In this document: piece by piece, positions 25,829-32,945 of the stretch
Position numbering within the stretch: the first letter of the stretch is position 1
How the letters are laid out: each line of letters starts with the position of its first letter
Source of the DNA: Actinomycetes bacterium
GTDB taxonomy: Bacteria; Actinomycetota; Acidimicrobiia; Acidimicrobiales; RAAP-2
NCBI GenBank assembly: GCA_021844425.1
Contig: JAKBTL010000049.1
Location: forward strand, 1-44,253
Direction: 5' to 3'
Length of the DNA: 44,253 nt
Notes under the pieces: model-generated
The model's input: only the letters and a program-made list of their open reading frames with translations
Told to the model about the DNA's origin: nothing
Database searches by the model: none
Program-made: the position numbers and the translations under genes

Positions 25829-25872
25829 ACGCTAGTCATATGATAGACACATGTCAATCATATGACTATGCT
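25829..25872. promoter_or_regulatory. Symmetric divergent promoters under a 36-bp palindrome
   Basis: The arms TAGTCATATGAT (25833-25844) and ATCATATGACTA (25857-25868) are perfect, and the centre is itself GACA-CA-TGTC. Plus strand: -35 TAGACA (25844-25849), 17 nt, -10 TATGCT (25867-25872). Minus strand: -35 TTGACA (25852-25857), 17 nt, -10 TAGCGT (25829-25834). Both promoters are buried in the operator, so one bound protein would control the ATPase/DUF4338 operon and the 106-aa gene together. The AT-rich arms stand out from the GC-rich surroundings. Confidence 0.88.
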
Positions 25873-25902
25873 GGAGTCGATGCCTCGTCGGCGGTCGTTG
25901 TC

Positions 25903-26223
25903 ATGAGCAGGAGGCAGCGCATCGCGGCCGACACGCCACTCCGGAGTTGCCCCGAGCGCAACGTAGGAATGGCGCTCTGCGACCCCATCAGCGATCGCCT
26001 CGATCGGCTGGTCGCTCTCGCCGAAGGATCCTTCGACCGGACGAGCCGCAAGGAGCTGCTCGCCTCACTAATTCTCGCGGCTCCCACGGATGGTTCGGCC
26101 CTCGTCGAGATGCTGAGGGCCTATCGCCAGAGCACCGCTGAGCAAGCCGGTTTGGACGAAGGATCCGCTGGGGCGCTACTGACCATGTCCGACCGGCGGC
26201 CTGGACCGCGCCCTCGCCGCTAA
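25903..26223 (+). CDS. Small ribbon-helix-helix-like protein, probable local repressor
   Basis: This 106-aa protein begins at the ATG 3' of the divergent promoter; a longer in-frame ORF starts inside the operator and is not credible. Residues 30-75 (DPISDRLDRLVALAEG...RTSRKELLASLILAAP) follow the strand-helix-helix pattern of ribbon-helix-helix DNA-binding domains; the C-terminal tail is Arg/Pro rich. It is divergent from the GHKL/DUF4338 operon, with the 36-bp palindrome between them, so autoregulation and control of that operon are the obvious inference. Confidence 0.7.
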   Translation: MSRRQRIAADTPLRSCPERNVGMALCDPISDRLDRLVALAEGSFDRTSRKELLASLILAAPTDGSALVEMLRAYRQSTAEQAGLDEGSAGALLTMSDRRPGPRPRR

Positions 26224-26252
26224 ACGTCGACTGCTCGGACGCCACCACCGGG

Positions 26253-26816
26253 TTACCTGACCGGGGGCGCCACCAGGCGCCCAGTATCAATTCTCAACGA
26301 TGGCGTCCGCCCAGCGTGGTGCGAGGACCGCGCCGGGGAGTCCTCGTCGGTCGGGCTCGATACCGGTCGGAGGGGCGTAACCGGTGCTGGCGCGCTGTCG
26401 CCTTCTCCCTCGTTCAGGACTCCGGGCTCGCGTTCGGCGATCCAGGACCGCAAGCTTGTGGCGGTGAGATGCACGGCCCGTCGGCCGGGAACTTGTTCGA
26501 GGACGCCCGCCCGCACCAGGTCCATCAAGGCCCTCGGGGTCTCGCCGGTGAAGCGGGCGACCTCAGCGAGGGGCACCGCGGCGACGGGCTCGGCAAGACG
26601 GCGCTTGGCCTCGTTGTGCGCGATCCAGTACGCCCGGACCGAAGTGCGGGTAACAAAACGCAGGCCGCTGCTATCGGTTTCGGGGTCGACTACCAGGTCA
26701 CCTCTCTGTGCCAAGAGCCGAACGGTGCTCGCGGCCAGGTGGAGCTGTACGGCGGCGGCCGGCAGCTTCATCGACCGACGGTGAAGAGCCTGAACGCGGG
26801 CGAACTCTCTTCGCAC
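26253..26816 (-). CDS. HTH/excisionase-like protein, N-terminus cut by IS
   Basis: This 187-aa protein has two short DNA-binding modules of the MerR/excisionase type: residues about 15-60 (LPAAAVQLHLAASTVRLLAQRGDLVV.P) and 78-120 (VPLAEVARFTGETPRALMDLVRAGVLEQVPGRRAVHL). A Pro/Ser-rich tail follows. In frame upstream of the GTG at 26816 the coding pattern continues (VTPEAADA) until it meets the insertion-sequence end at 26841, beyond which there is a stop. The native start has therefore probably been lost. It could be the regulator or excision factor of the island; no integrase gene is visible in the window. Confidence 0.65.
   Translation of the reverse strand: MRREFARVQALHRRSMKLPAAAVQLHLAASTVRLLAQRGDLVVDPETDSSGLRFVTRTSVRAYWIAHNEAKRRLAEPVAAVPLAEVARFTGETPRALMDLVRAGVLEQVPGRRAVHLTATSLRSWIAEREPGVLNEGEGDSAPAPVTPLRPVSSPTDEDSPARSSHHAGRTPSLRIDTGRLVAPPVR
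26313..26336. repeat. 25-nt direct repeat partner of 28321-28344
   Basis: CAGCGTGGTGCGAGGACCGCGCCGG recurs at 28321-28344 (AGCCTGGTGCGAGGATCG...) with two differences over about 24 nt, in the same orientation. The pair encloses the 3' part of the HTH gene and the IS. It could mark an earlier duplication or a recombination site; it may also be chance within coding sequence. Confidence 0.35.
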
Positions 26817-26840
26817 GGCGTCGGCGGCCTCAGGAGTGAC

Positions 26841-26856
26841 CTGTGCGTGCCGAGAA
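26841..26856. repeat. Left terminal inverted repeat of IS
   Basis: CTGTGCGTGCCGAGAA is the inverse of 28014-28029 (CTGTGGGTGCCGAGAA on the minus strand) with one mismatch in 16. It sits just left of the transposase start and defines the left end of the element. Confidence 0.85.
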
Positions 26857-26921
26857 TGTCATCTATCGGCTATGAGCTGGACTTTGACGGCTGGCGCCGG
26901 ACGCGGCGAGCATCCAGGACC

Positions 26922-27998
26922 GTGACCCTCTCGTTCCTCTACCGGGCGTACTGCCGCGTACTTCAGTTGATCCGCCTCATCGGTCGCAGAGATACGGACC
27001 TCGCGATCGAGGTCGTGCTCCTGCGTCATGAGGTGGCGGTCCTCCGACGCCAGATGCACCGCCCGGCGCTCGAGCCGGCAGATCGAGCGGTGCTGGCCGG
27101 GCTGGCACAACTGCTCACCCGCCAGCGTCTCGGACACCTCTTCGTTCAACCGGCAACCCTGCTTCGTTGGCACCGCGACCTCGTCGCCAAACGCTGGACC
27201 TTTCCGCACGGCAGGCCAGGTCGACCGGCTATCCCGAAGGGGACCACGGCCGTGGTGCTCCGGTTGGCGAAGGAGAATCCCCAGTGGGGCTACCGCCGCA
27301 TTCACGGCGAACTGGCCACCATGGGGATCGTCATCGCCCCCTCGAGTGTCTGGGCGATCCTGAAGCGCCACGGCATCGATCCATCGCCGCGAAGGTCGGG
27401 ACCGACCTGGGCGGAGTTCCTCGCCGCCCAGGCGAAAGGGCTGATGGCGTGCGACTTCTTCCACGTCGACACCATTCTCCTCCGCAGGCTCTACGTCCTC
27501 GTTTTCATCCACCACGACAGCCGCTTCGTGCGGATCGCCGGCATCACTTCGAACCCGGTCACCAGCTGGGTCACCCAGCAAGCCCGCAACCTCTCGATGG
27601 AACTCGCCGCCCAGACGAACCCCGTCAAGTACCTCATCCGCGACCGCGACACCAAGTTCACCGCCTCCTTCGACGCCGTCATCGCCGCCGACGGCACCAG
27701 AGTCATCAAGACCCCCATTCGGGCACCCCGGGCCAACGCGATCTGCGAGCGCGTCATCGGCACCATCCGGCGCGAGTGCCTCGACCGGATGCTCATCCTC
27801 GGCCGTCGTCACCTCGAAGCAGTCCTTGCCGAGTACGTCGAGCATTACAACGCGCACCGGCCCCACCGGTCCCTCAGCCAACGACCGCCCGCTGATTCCG
27901 ATGCGACCCCTCCCACCATCGGCGACGTTGACGCCGCCAGGCTACGAAGAACCGATCGTCTGGGTGGCCTAATCCACGAGTACCGGATGGTCGCCTGA
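26922..27998 (+). CDS. Integrase-core (rve) transposase
   Basis: This 358-aa protein starts at GTG 26922, which gives the usual N-terminus of this family (VTLSFLYRAYCRVLQLI...LRHEVAVLRRQ). A small HTH region follows (about 55-130), then the DDE catalytic core: D178 in ACDFFHVDT, an Asp in IRDRDTKF (about 241-243) and E276 in NAICERVIG, ending with YNAHRPHRSLSQRPP. All catalytic residues are present, so it could be active. The frame is open upstream to 26316, but those codons are the antisense of the HTH gene and the IS end. Confidence 0.9.
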   Translation: MTLSFLYRAYCRVLQLIRLIGRRDTDLAIEVVLLRHEVAVLRRQMHRPALEPADRAVLAGLAQLLTRQRLGHLFVQPATLLRWHRDLVAKRWTFPHGRPGRPAIPKGTTAVVLRLAKENPQWGYRRIHGELATMGIVIAPSSVWAILKRHGIDPSPRRSGPTWAEFLAAQAKGLMACDFFHVDTILLRRLYVLVFIHHDSRFVRIAGITSNPVTSWVTQQARNLSMELAAQTNPVKYLIRDRDTKFTASFDAVIAADGTRVIKTPIRAPRANAICERVIGTIRRECLDRMLILGRRHLEAVLAEYVEHYNAHRPHRSLSQRPPADSDATPPTIGDVDAARLRRTDRLGGLIHEYRMVA

Positions 27999-28013
27999 GC
28001 TGGGCGGACGGGG

Positions 28014-28029
28014 TTCTCGGCACCCACAG
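28014..28029. repeat. Right terminal inverted repeat of IS
   Basis: TTCTCGGCACCCACAG is the inverted partner of the left end at 26841-26856 and lies 15 bp after the transposase stop. It sets the right boundary of the element. Confidence 0.85.
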
Positions 28030-28383
28030 GCTCGTGCCCATGAGCCTCTTTGTCGCCTGCGCCCTCATCGTGCGCAACCTGGCGGTGGCCGACGCCTTCA
28101 GCGCGCATGAAGCCGAGAACGCACGCCGGATCGCCGCCGGCTGACCGCCGCGCACCCGGCGGCGGCAACGGACCACCCTGGCCGATCTCGTCGGCGCGTC
28201 GCCATAAACGACCGCATCCGCGCACATCGCCGCCGATCTGTGGCGCCAGGCGCCTCGGCGCGCTCGATTGCCGACGTCGATCCCGCCCGCCTGTTGCCGG
28301 GCCGGGATCAGGAGCGTCACAGCCTGGTGCGAGGATCGCGCCGGCCCAAACGTGAAGTGGTGGCCTCACGAAACGTGAAGACC
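28030..28383. other. Relic region right of IS, no intact gene
   Basis: The only open frame is a 34-codon one at 28040-28144 (plus), starting ATGAGCCTC and ending in AGG-ATC-GCC-GCC-GGC-TGA, with actinobacterial-looking codon use. It may be the tail of a disrupted gene. The 24-nt repeat partner (28321-28344) and twin CGTGAAG motifs (28351, 28375) lie nearby. Nothing else is supported. Confidence 0.4.
28321..28344. repeat. Partner of repeat at 26313-26336
   Basis: Near-identical (two differences) to 26313-26336 and in the same orientation. It lies 292 bp beyond the IS right end. Confidence 0.35.
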
Positions 28384-28402
28384 TCGATGGTGGCGGGGGG
28401 TT
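28384..28402. repeat. Right island repeat (att-like), 19 bp
   Basis: Identical to 2051-2069. After it, 28403-28570 shows patchy similarity to 2070-2230 (shared ACCCGCTGGT, CCCCAGAAAC and CGACCTTCGGGTT). On the minus strand this stretch carries an open coding-like frame of about 60 codons ending in a stop near 28369. I cannot name it. Together this looks like the decayed right end of the island. Confidence 0.6.
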
Positions 28403-28572
28403 CCCGGCACCTCGAACCCAAAGACCTCGATGCCGCCGTACCCGCTGGTAGCCGGGCTTGCATAGCGCAACGCTTGGACCTGCCCGTTGATCAGTGGGGC
28501 CTGCCGCCGGTTGGTGTCCCCAGAAACCCTGATCGACTCGACCTTCGGGTTCCCGACCCGACGTCCTACGGG

Positions 28573-28978
28573 CTACCCGCGTGCGGGTGCCTGTTTGGCA
28601 TGCTCCAATCGTCGCTTGAGTCGCTTCGCGTTGGCGGGCATTTCTTTGCGGGCTCGGGGCTGCACGGCAAGCGGGCCGATGAGCCGGACGAGCCCGTGAC
28701 CGGCGAAGTCGATCTCGATGGTCACGTTCACCTCGGCGCGGATCGGTCCGTCGATACCCCGAAGGCCCAGGCGCGCGGCGGGTCGACCCGAAGCATCCTT
28801 GTCAGGTCCACTCGCGCTTGTCGCCAATAGCGGGCGAAGGGAAGGCCGGAGCAGAACTCCCGCCCGTCGGAGGCGAAGGCTACGTGACCGCCGGCGCGCA
28901 GGGCATGGCGCACCTTCGTCGAACGGCGCGACCGAGCGAGCCTTCAGGCCCGCGACGTACGCCGGTCGTTCCCTCAGA
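28573..28978 (-). pseudogene. Relic of SRPBCC (polyketide-cyclase-like) gene
   Basis: On the minus strand the last 45 codons (28582-28735) resemble the C-terminus of SRPBCC proteins (VTIEIDFAGHGLVRLIGPL, then EMPANAKRLKRRLE). The upstream coding pattern (residues like GGHVAFASDGREF) continues only in another frame, so at least one frameshift is needed, and no start is evident. It lies between the island end and an intact gene, as expected of a decaying chromosomal gene. Confidence 0.55.
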
Positions 28979-30043
28979 TCAGATCGACTCATCGATCCGG
29001 GCCACCGTGTTGGCGGCGATGGTCGTCGATGCCATCGGCGGGAACGGCCACACCGCGCTGACGTTGATCTCGCAGAGCACGTAGCTGTCGCTGCCGTGCC
29101 CGTCCTTCGGGCCGTGGAGGAAGTCGGCGTCCCAGATGACTGGGAGGGCGGGTGCCTCGAGTCCGAGGACGCGCAGCATCTCGGGCACCCACTCCCCTTC
29201 CGCGTGTTGGCGCAGTCGCTGGTAGGCGGGGGTGTCAGGGCCCTCCATGACGGTCGGCGGCCGCTCGGGAGTGGGAGCGCCGGGGACGGCATCGAGCAGG
29301 CCCTTCGGCCACTGGTGGCAGAAGCCGACCACCTGGCCGTGGGAGAAGTAGCAGCGAATCAGTCCTTCGGCCAGGCGCTGCTGGTAGACCTGGTCGACGA
29401 GCACTCCGGACCACGAGAAGTACGAGTCGCACCGTCGGACGAACTCGCCGAGGCTGAGGCGCTCGCCTGCGTCGGTCGTCCGAGCCTCCCGCACGAGCAC
29501 GGGTGAGCTCAGGGTCACCGGCGAGTGCGGCTCGCCAAGCTCGACGCTCCACACGCCATTGCCCCCGTTGCCCCTGCCTTGCTTGACGACGAGACGGCCG
29601 AGTCGGGAGAGCCGGGCGGGAAGCTGCTCCGCGAGATCATCGACCGAGCGGTAAAGGCTGGTGTCGGAGCCCCAGCCGAGGTGGCGGGTCTGGTGCAGCA
29701 CCTCTTTGGTGCCCATTTTCTGGATCACGTCGGGATGCGCCGACACGAAAATGCCGTGCGCCGCCGCCTCACCGAGCAGCTCGTCCACCTGCTCTCGGTT
29801 GGCACCGTCTTGGATTGGGTTGACCCAGGCCAGCAGGCCGTCGAGCTCTGAGAGCTGCTGGCGTGCCTCCGTGACGCGATCGTCACCGAAGGGGACGGGG
29901 ACGACTTCGACCGCGAGCGCGCCGAACGCGTCGAACAGCGGCCCGAGGCCCCGGTCCTCGGCCGGCCTCTGCGCGCCTCGCTCGCCGCGCCACAGCACCC
30001 CGACTCGGGCTCGTCCCGCTAGTGACTGGTCGGTCATCATCAC
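28979..30043 (-). CDS. Cj0069-family (DUF6815/ATP-grasp-like) protein
   Basis: This 354-aa protein belongs to the family annotated as Cj0069, with an ATP-grasp-like arrangement. The N-terminal domain (1-100) is Rossmann-like; the centre has VVKQGRGNGGNGVW (about 152-165), a typical ATP-grasp glycine loop with Lys; the C-terminus has VLCEINVSAVWPFPPMA, where the E-x-N pair would bind metal-ATP. Substrate and pathway are not known to me. It is monocistronic, with relics on both sides, and the start (ATG 30043, with two further Met following) is preceded by a good purine stretch on the minus strand. Confidence 0.8.
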   Translation of the reverse strand: MMMTDQSLAGRARVGVLWRGERGAQRPAEDRGLGPLFDAFGALAVEVVPVPFGDDRVTEARQQLSELDGLLAWVNPIQDGANREQVDELLGEAAAHGIFVSAHPDVIQKMGTKEVLHQTRHLGWGSDTSLYRSVDDLAEQLPARLSRLGRLVVKQGRGNGGNGVWSVELGEPHSPVTLSSPVLVREARTTDAGERLSLGEFVRRCDSYFSWSGVLVDQVYQQRLAEGLIRCYFSHGQVVGFCHQWPKGLLDAVPGAPTPERPPTVMEGPDTPAYQRLRQHAEGEWVPEMLRVLGLEAPALPVIWDADFLHGPKDGHGSDSYVLCEINVSAVWPFPPMASTTIAANTVARIDESI

Positions 30044-30159
30044 CGTTCATGCCTCCCGTCGTCCCTGCCTCCCGATCGTCAACCGCCCTCGCGGTCAACC
30101 CTCTCATTCGCGGGTGGCGTCAGACATCCGAGAGTACGAGCAACGACGTTCAGTGGTGA

Positions 30160-30265
30160 TTGTGCTCCCCGCGGCGTCGGCGCCGGGCGGCGCTCCTCCA
30201 TCATCTTCAGCATGGACCGACTCCCGTTTTGAAGAACTGCCAGACGAGCGCACCACCGCTCTCAT
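30160..30265 (-). pseudogene. Fragment of ArsP-type permease C-terminus
   Basis: About 100 bp match the end of the intact permease gene at 33739-33840 (shared TGCTGAAGATGATGG on the minus strand, then an equivalent Gly/Ala/Pro tail). The homologous frame (ALVWQFFKTG...) is broken by a one-base change and a stop, so this is a relic of a second permease copy. It lies just beyond the PAP2 gene, 3.5 kb from the intact version. Confidence 0.65.
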
Positions 30266-30309
30266 CGCTGCGCGGCTGTCGCCGGCGACCTTTCCTACGG
30301 TGCGATCTA

Positions 30310-31131
30310 TCATTGCGGGTCGCCTACCGGGGCCGAACCAAGCTGTGGCTCGGGCGTCGGATCGCCACCGGTGCGTACAGCTCCGCGGCGTCGCAAGAGG
30401 ATCCCCGCAGCCGTCGGCTCGACGACGTCGACGGCCCAGTAGGCGAATGGTCGCAGTAGAGAGACGGCCAGCACGACGACCGCGGCCAGCAGGTAGCCGG
30501 CCACGACGTCACCGGGGTAGTGGGCGCCGACGTAGACCCGAGCGAAGCAAAGGAAGAGTCCAACCACGAGGTTGACTGCGGCGAGGACTTTGACCACCCC
30601 CGGCACGCTCCCTCCCTTCGCCTCGGCGTCGGGAAGACCGCGTCGTGCGGGGCGCCGACGCCGCCACGCTCCGCTGCCGAGCACCAGGAGGATCGAGACG
30701 GTGAGGCCCCCGGCGATAACCGAGTGATCCGAGGGGAACGAGTAGTCGTTGGCCTTGGCCACGAGGACCAAGGCGTTGGGATGAGCGACGTAGGGTCGCA
30801 GCTCCTTGGCGGCGTGGCCGACGACTTGATTGAGACCGAGAGCCACGATCGTGCCGATGCCCCCCAGGATGAGGAGCGCGGCGGCCCGTGGCGCCCGTCG
30901 CCACCACGCCACGGTGTACGTGGCGACGAAGACGGCGGCAACAAGCACGGGCCCGAGCCAGAGCGCGTAGTTGTGCATGAAGCCGTGCGCCCACGCGGTG
31001 TGCTGGGAGAAGTGGTTGAGGTTGAGGTAGATCGAGTTGTTGAGGCCCTTGGGTGGCAGCACGCGCACGCCCGTGAGAGCGGCTGGTGGGCTCGGCGGCG
31101 TTGCGCTCTGTGCAGCGGTGAAGGGTTCCAC
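30310..31131 (-). CDS. PAP2-family phosphatase (membrane)
   Basis: This 273-aa protein has about five membrane helices and all three PAP2 phosphatase motifs: K109-x2-R112-P113 (KELRP), P133-S-D-H136 (SFPSDHS) and R198...H204-x3-D208 (ARVYVGAHYPGD). Likely substrates are phosphatidic acid or undecaprenyl pyrophosphate, with the active site facing outside the cytoplasm. The open frame extends to 31548, but those codons are the antisense of the ChrB gene; GTG 31131 is a reasonable start, with nearby GTGs also possible. It is divergent from the ChrB/MFS/DedA operon. Confidence 0.85.
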   Translation of the reverse strand: MEPFTAAQSATPPSPPAALTGVRVLPPKGLNNSIYLNLNHFSQHTAWAHGFMHNYALWLGPVLVAAVFVATYTVAWWRRAPRAAALLILGGIGTIVALGLNQVVGHAAKELRPYVAHPNALVLVAKANDYSFPSDHSVIAGGLTVSILLVLGSGAWRRRRPARRGLPDAEAKGGSVPGVVKVLAAVNLVVGLFLCFARVYVGAHYPGDVVAGYLLAAVVVLAVSLLRPFAYWAVDVVEPTAAGILLRRRGAVRTGGDPTPEPQLGSAPVGDPQ

Positions 31132-31207
31132 GGGGCTTTCTTCAGTGACTGACGGGTGACCAGAGAGTGAACAGACGGTGTCCTGAACGTAGCACAGACC
31201 GCCGCAC

Positions 31208-31230
31208 GGAGATGTAGCATTCGTTACATG
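31208..31230 (+). promoter_or_regulatory. Probable leaderless promoter and operator of chrB-like gene
   Basis: A -10-like TAGCAT (31215-31220) lies 7 nt before the ATG (31228), a spacing that fits transcription starting at the ATG itself. ATGTA (31212-31216) and TACAT (31225-31229) form a short inverted repeat around it, which would place a repressor on the promoter. No convincing -35. Confidence 0.45.
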
Positions 31231-31755
31231 GGATGGCGTGTCCTCACGTACCGACTGTCGGGTGACCAGTCGCGCCATCGGGTCGCTGTCTGGCGGGAGC
31301 TGCGCCGGGTAGGTGCGGTGGCCTTGCAGTCGGCGACCTGGGCCATCCCGACCGGAGACCGCTTCGACGAAGGGCTGGACCGGGCGACGGCGCTCGTGAA
31401 GCGCTCGGGAGGGCAGGCGCTCTGCTTCGAGGTCGGCGCCTCGGAGGAGACCTTGGCCACGGTGGAGGCGCTGTACACGGCCGAGCGCGAGGCCGAGTGG
31501 GTCGAGTTCTGCTCGGAGTGCGACAAGGCCGAGGCCGAGCTTCACCATGAGATCGAGAAGGAGAAGTTCACCCTGGCCGAGCTGGACGAGGAGGAGCAGA
31601 ACGTCGACCGGCTCCGGCGCTGGTACCGCGACCTGCGGGCGAAGGACCTCTTCGGCGCCCCGTCGGCCGGGGAGGGCGAGCGGCGCCTCAAGGACTGCGC
31701 GGAGCTGCTGGAGGACTTCGCCGAGCGCGTCTACGAGGCCCGCGAGCGCCCGTGA
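31228..31755 (+). CDS. ChrB N-terminal domain protein (metal/stress regulator)
   Basis: This 175-aa protein matches the ChrB N-terminal domain (WRVLTYRLSGDQSRHRVAVWRELRRVGAVALQSATWAIP at the start; long charged helices at residues 95-160). The family accompanies chromate resistance loci and is proposed to regulate or sense; this copy is freestanding, without ChrB C-terminal domain or chrA next to it. Overlaps the MFS gene by 4 nt (GTGA), the first gene of a three-gene operon. Confidence 0.85.
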   Translation: MGWRVLTYRLSGDQSRHRVAVWRELRRVGAVALQSATWAIPTGDRFDEGLDRATALVKRSGGQALCFEVGASEETLATVEALYTAEREAEWVEFCSECDKAEAELHHEIEKEKFTLAELDEEEQNVDRLRRWYRDLRAKDLFGAPSAGEGERRLKDCAELLEDFAERVYEARERP

Positions 31756-32945
31756 GCACGAGCGAGGAGGCCGCCCGTCGCCGGCAGGTCCTCCCCGTCT
31801 ACGGGGCGGGCTTCGTCACGGCCTTCGGGGCCCATGCCGTCGCCGCCAACCTCGGCGCCTACGCTCTCGGGCGTCACGACTCGCTCCTCGAGCTCGGGCT
31901 CATCTTGGGCGTGTACGACGCGGCGGAGGTGGTCTTGAAGCCCGTGTTCGGCGCCGTCGTCGACCGCCGGGGGGCGAAGAAGGTCATGGTAGGCGGGCTC
32001 GTCGCCTTCGGCCTCGCCTCGGCCGCCTTCGCCATCGGTGGCGACCCGAACCTTCTCGGCGCCGCCCGCCTCGCCCAGGGGGCCGCTGCTGCTGCCTTCT
32101 CCCCCGCAGCTGGCGCGGCGGTCGCCACCTTGGGGGGCAAGAAGCGCACTGGTCGCCTCTTCGGCGGCTACGGGGGCGCCAAGGGCATCGGCTACCTGCT
32201 CGGTCCGGTCGCCGGCGGAGCGCTCGTCGTGGCCGGCGGCTACCGCCTCCTCTTCGCCGTGCTCGGCGCGGTGGCGCTCGTCGCCGCCCTCGCCGTCGTT
32301 CGCCTGGTGCCCGAGATGGCGCCTCTCCGCCGGCCGCGCTCCGGGCTGGGCCAGCTCGTCCGGCGGATCCGCCAGCCGACGTTCCTCCAGCCGGTCCTCC
32401 TCCTCGGGGCGGGTACGGCCGCCCTGTCGGCGGGGGTGGGCTTCCTGCCCGTCCTCGGCTACCGCCACCACCTGGACCCGGTCGCCACCGGGGCCATCGT
32501 CTCGCTGCTCGCCGCCACGGCTGCGCTGCTCCAGCCCTGGGCTGGGCGCCGGCTCGATCGCGGAGAGCTGCATCCGGCCTTCGCCGCTGGCGGGCTCCTC
32601 GTCTGCGCCGGGGGCTTCGGCCTCGTCGCCGGCCTGTCGTCGCCCCTCGCCATGGCGATCACCGCCATCGCGATCGGTGCCGGCGTGGCTGCTGTCACCC
32701 CGCTCGGGTTCGCCCGGCTCGCCGCCACGGCTCCCGCCGACCAGCTCGGCCAGACGATGGGGGCGGGCGAGGTCGGCCGCGAGTTGGGCGATGCCGGCGG
32801 GCCGGCGCTCGTCGGGGCGTTCGGCACGTTCGGCCTCGGTGCCGGATTCGCCGCCATCGCCGCGGCGCTTCTCGCCTGCGCAGCCCTCGCCCTGCCACGT
32901 GGAGCCTCGCCGAAGGACGCACTAGCAGAAGCATCCGCGACATGA
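31752..32945 (+). CDS. MFS transporter
   Basis: This 397-aa protein has 12 predicted membrane helices, with the loop between helices 2 and 3 bearing DRRGAKKVMVGG, the canonical MFS motif A. GTG start overlaps the ChrB-like stop. Probably a drug or metabolite efflux carrier; the partner genes (ChrB-N, DedA) suggest a stress or metal context, but the substrate cannot be told. Confidence 0.88.
   Translation: MSTSEEAARRRQVLPVYGAGFVTAFGAHAVAANLGAYALGRHDSLLELGLILGVYDAAEVVLKPVFGAVVDRRGAKKVMVGGLVAFGLASAAFAIGGDPNLLGAARLAQGAAAAAFSPAAGAAVATLGGKKRTGRLFGGYGGAKGIGYLLGPVAGGALVVAGGYRLLFAVLGAVALVAALAVVRLVPEMAPLRRPRSGLGQLVRRIRQPTFLQPVLLLGAGTAALSAGVGFLPVLGYRHHLDPVATGAIVSLLAATAALLQPWAGRRLDRGELHPAFAAGGLLVCAGGFGLVAGLSSPLAMAITAIAIGAGVAAVTPLGFARLAATAPADQLGQTMGAGEVGRELGDAGGPALVGAFGTFGLGAGFAAIAAALLACAALALPRGASPKDALAEASAT

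Larger units (their letters stand above)
26841..28029 (+). mobile_element. 1.19-kb DDE insertion sequence
   Basis: The element is delimited by 16-bp imperfect terminal inverted repeats (26841-26856 and 28014-28029) and contains a single transposase gene with intact rve-type catalytic residues. Length (1189 bp) is normal for an IS with one integrase-core ORF. No target-site duplication is evident: flanks are GTGAC and GCTCG. This suggests either a short imperfect duplication or later deletion on one side, consistent with the truncated HTH gene to the left and relic sequence to the right. Confidence 0.85.

Noticed and set aside
26859..27881. 340-codon minus-strand frame across the IS
   Set aside because: Antisense of the transposase gene, whose catalytic residues are intact.
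26836..28034. Target-site duplication around the IS
   Set aside because: Flanks GTGAC and GCTCG show no matching direct repeat of 2-8 bp.
28384..28430. tRNA-like end next to the right island repeat
   Set aside because: A GGTTCGAGG stretch on the minus strand looks like a T loop, but the stem does not pair and no cloverleaf can be drawn.
31132..31548. Long N-terminal extension of the PAP2 protein
   Set aside because: It would cover the ChrB-like gene and its promoter in antisense and has no sign of protein character.
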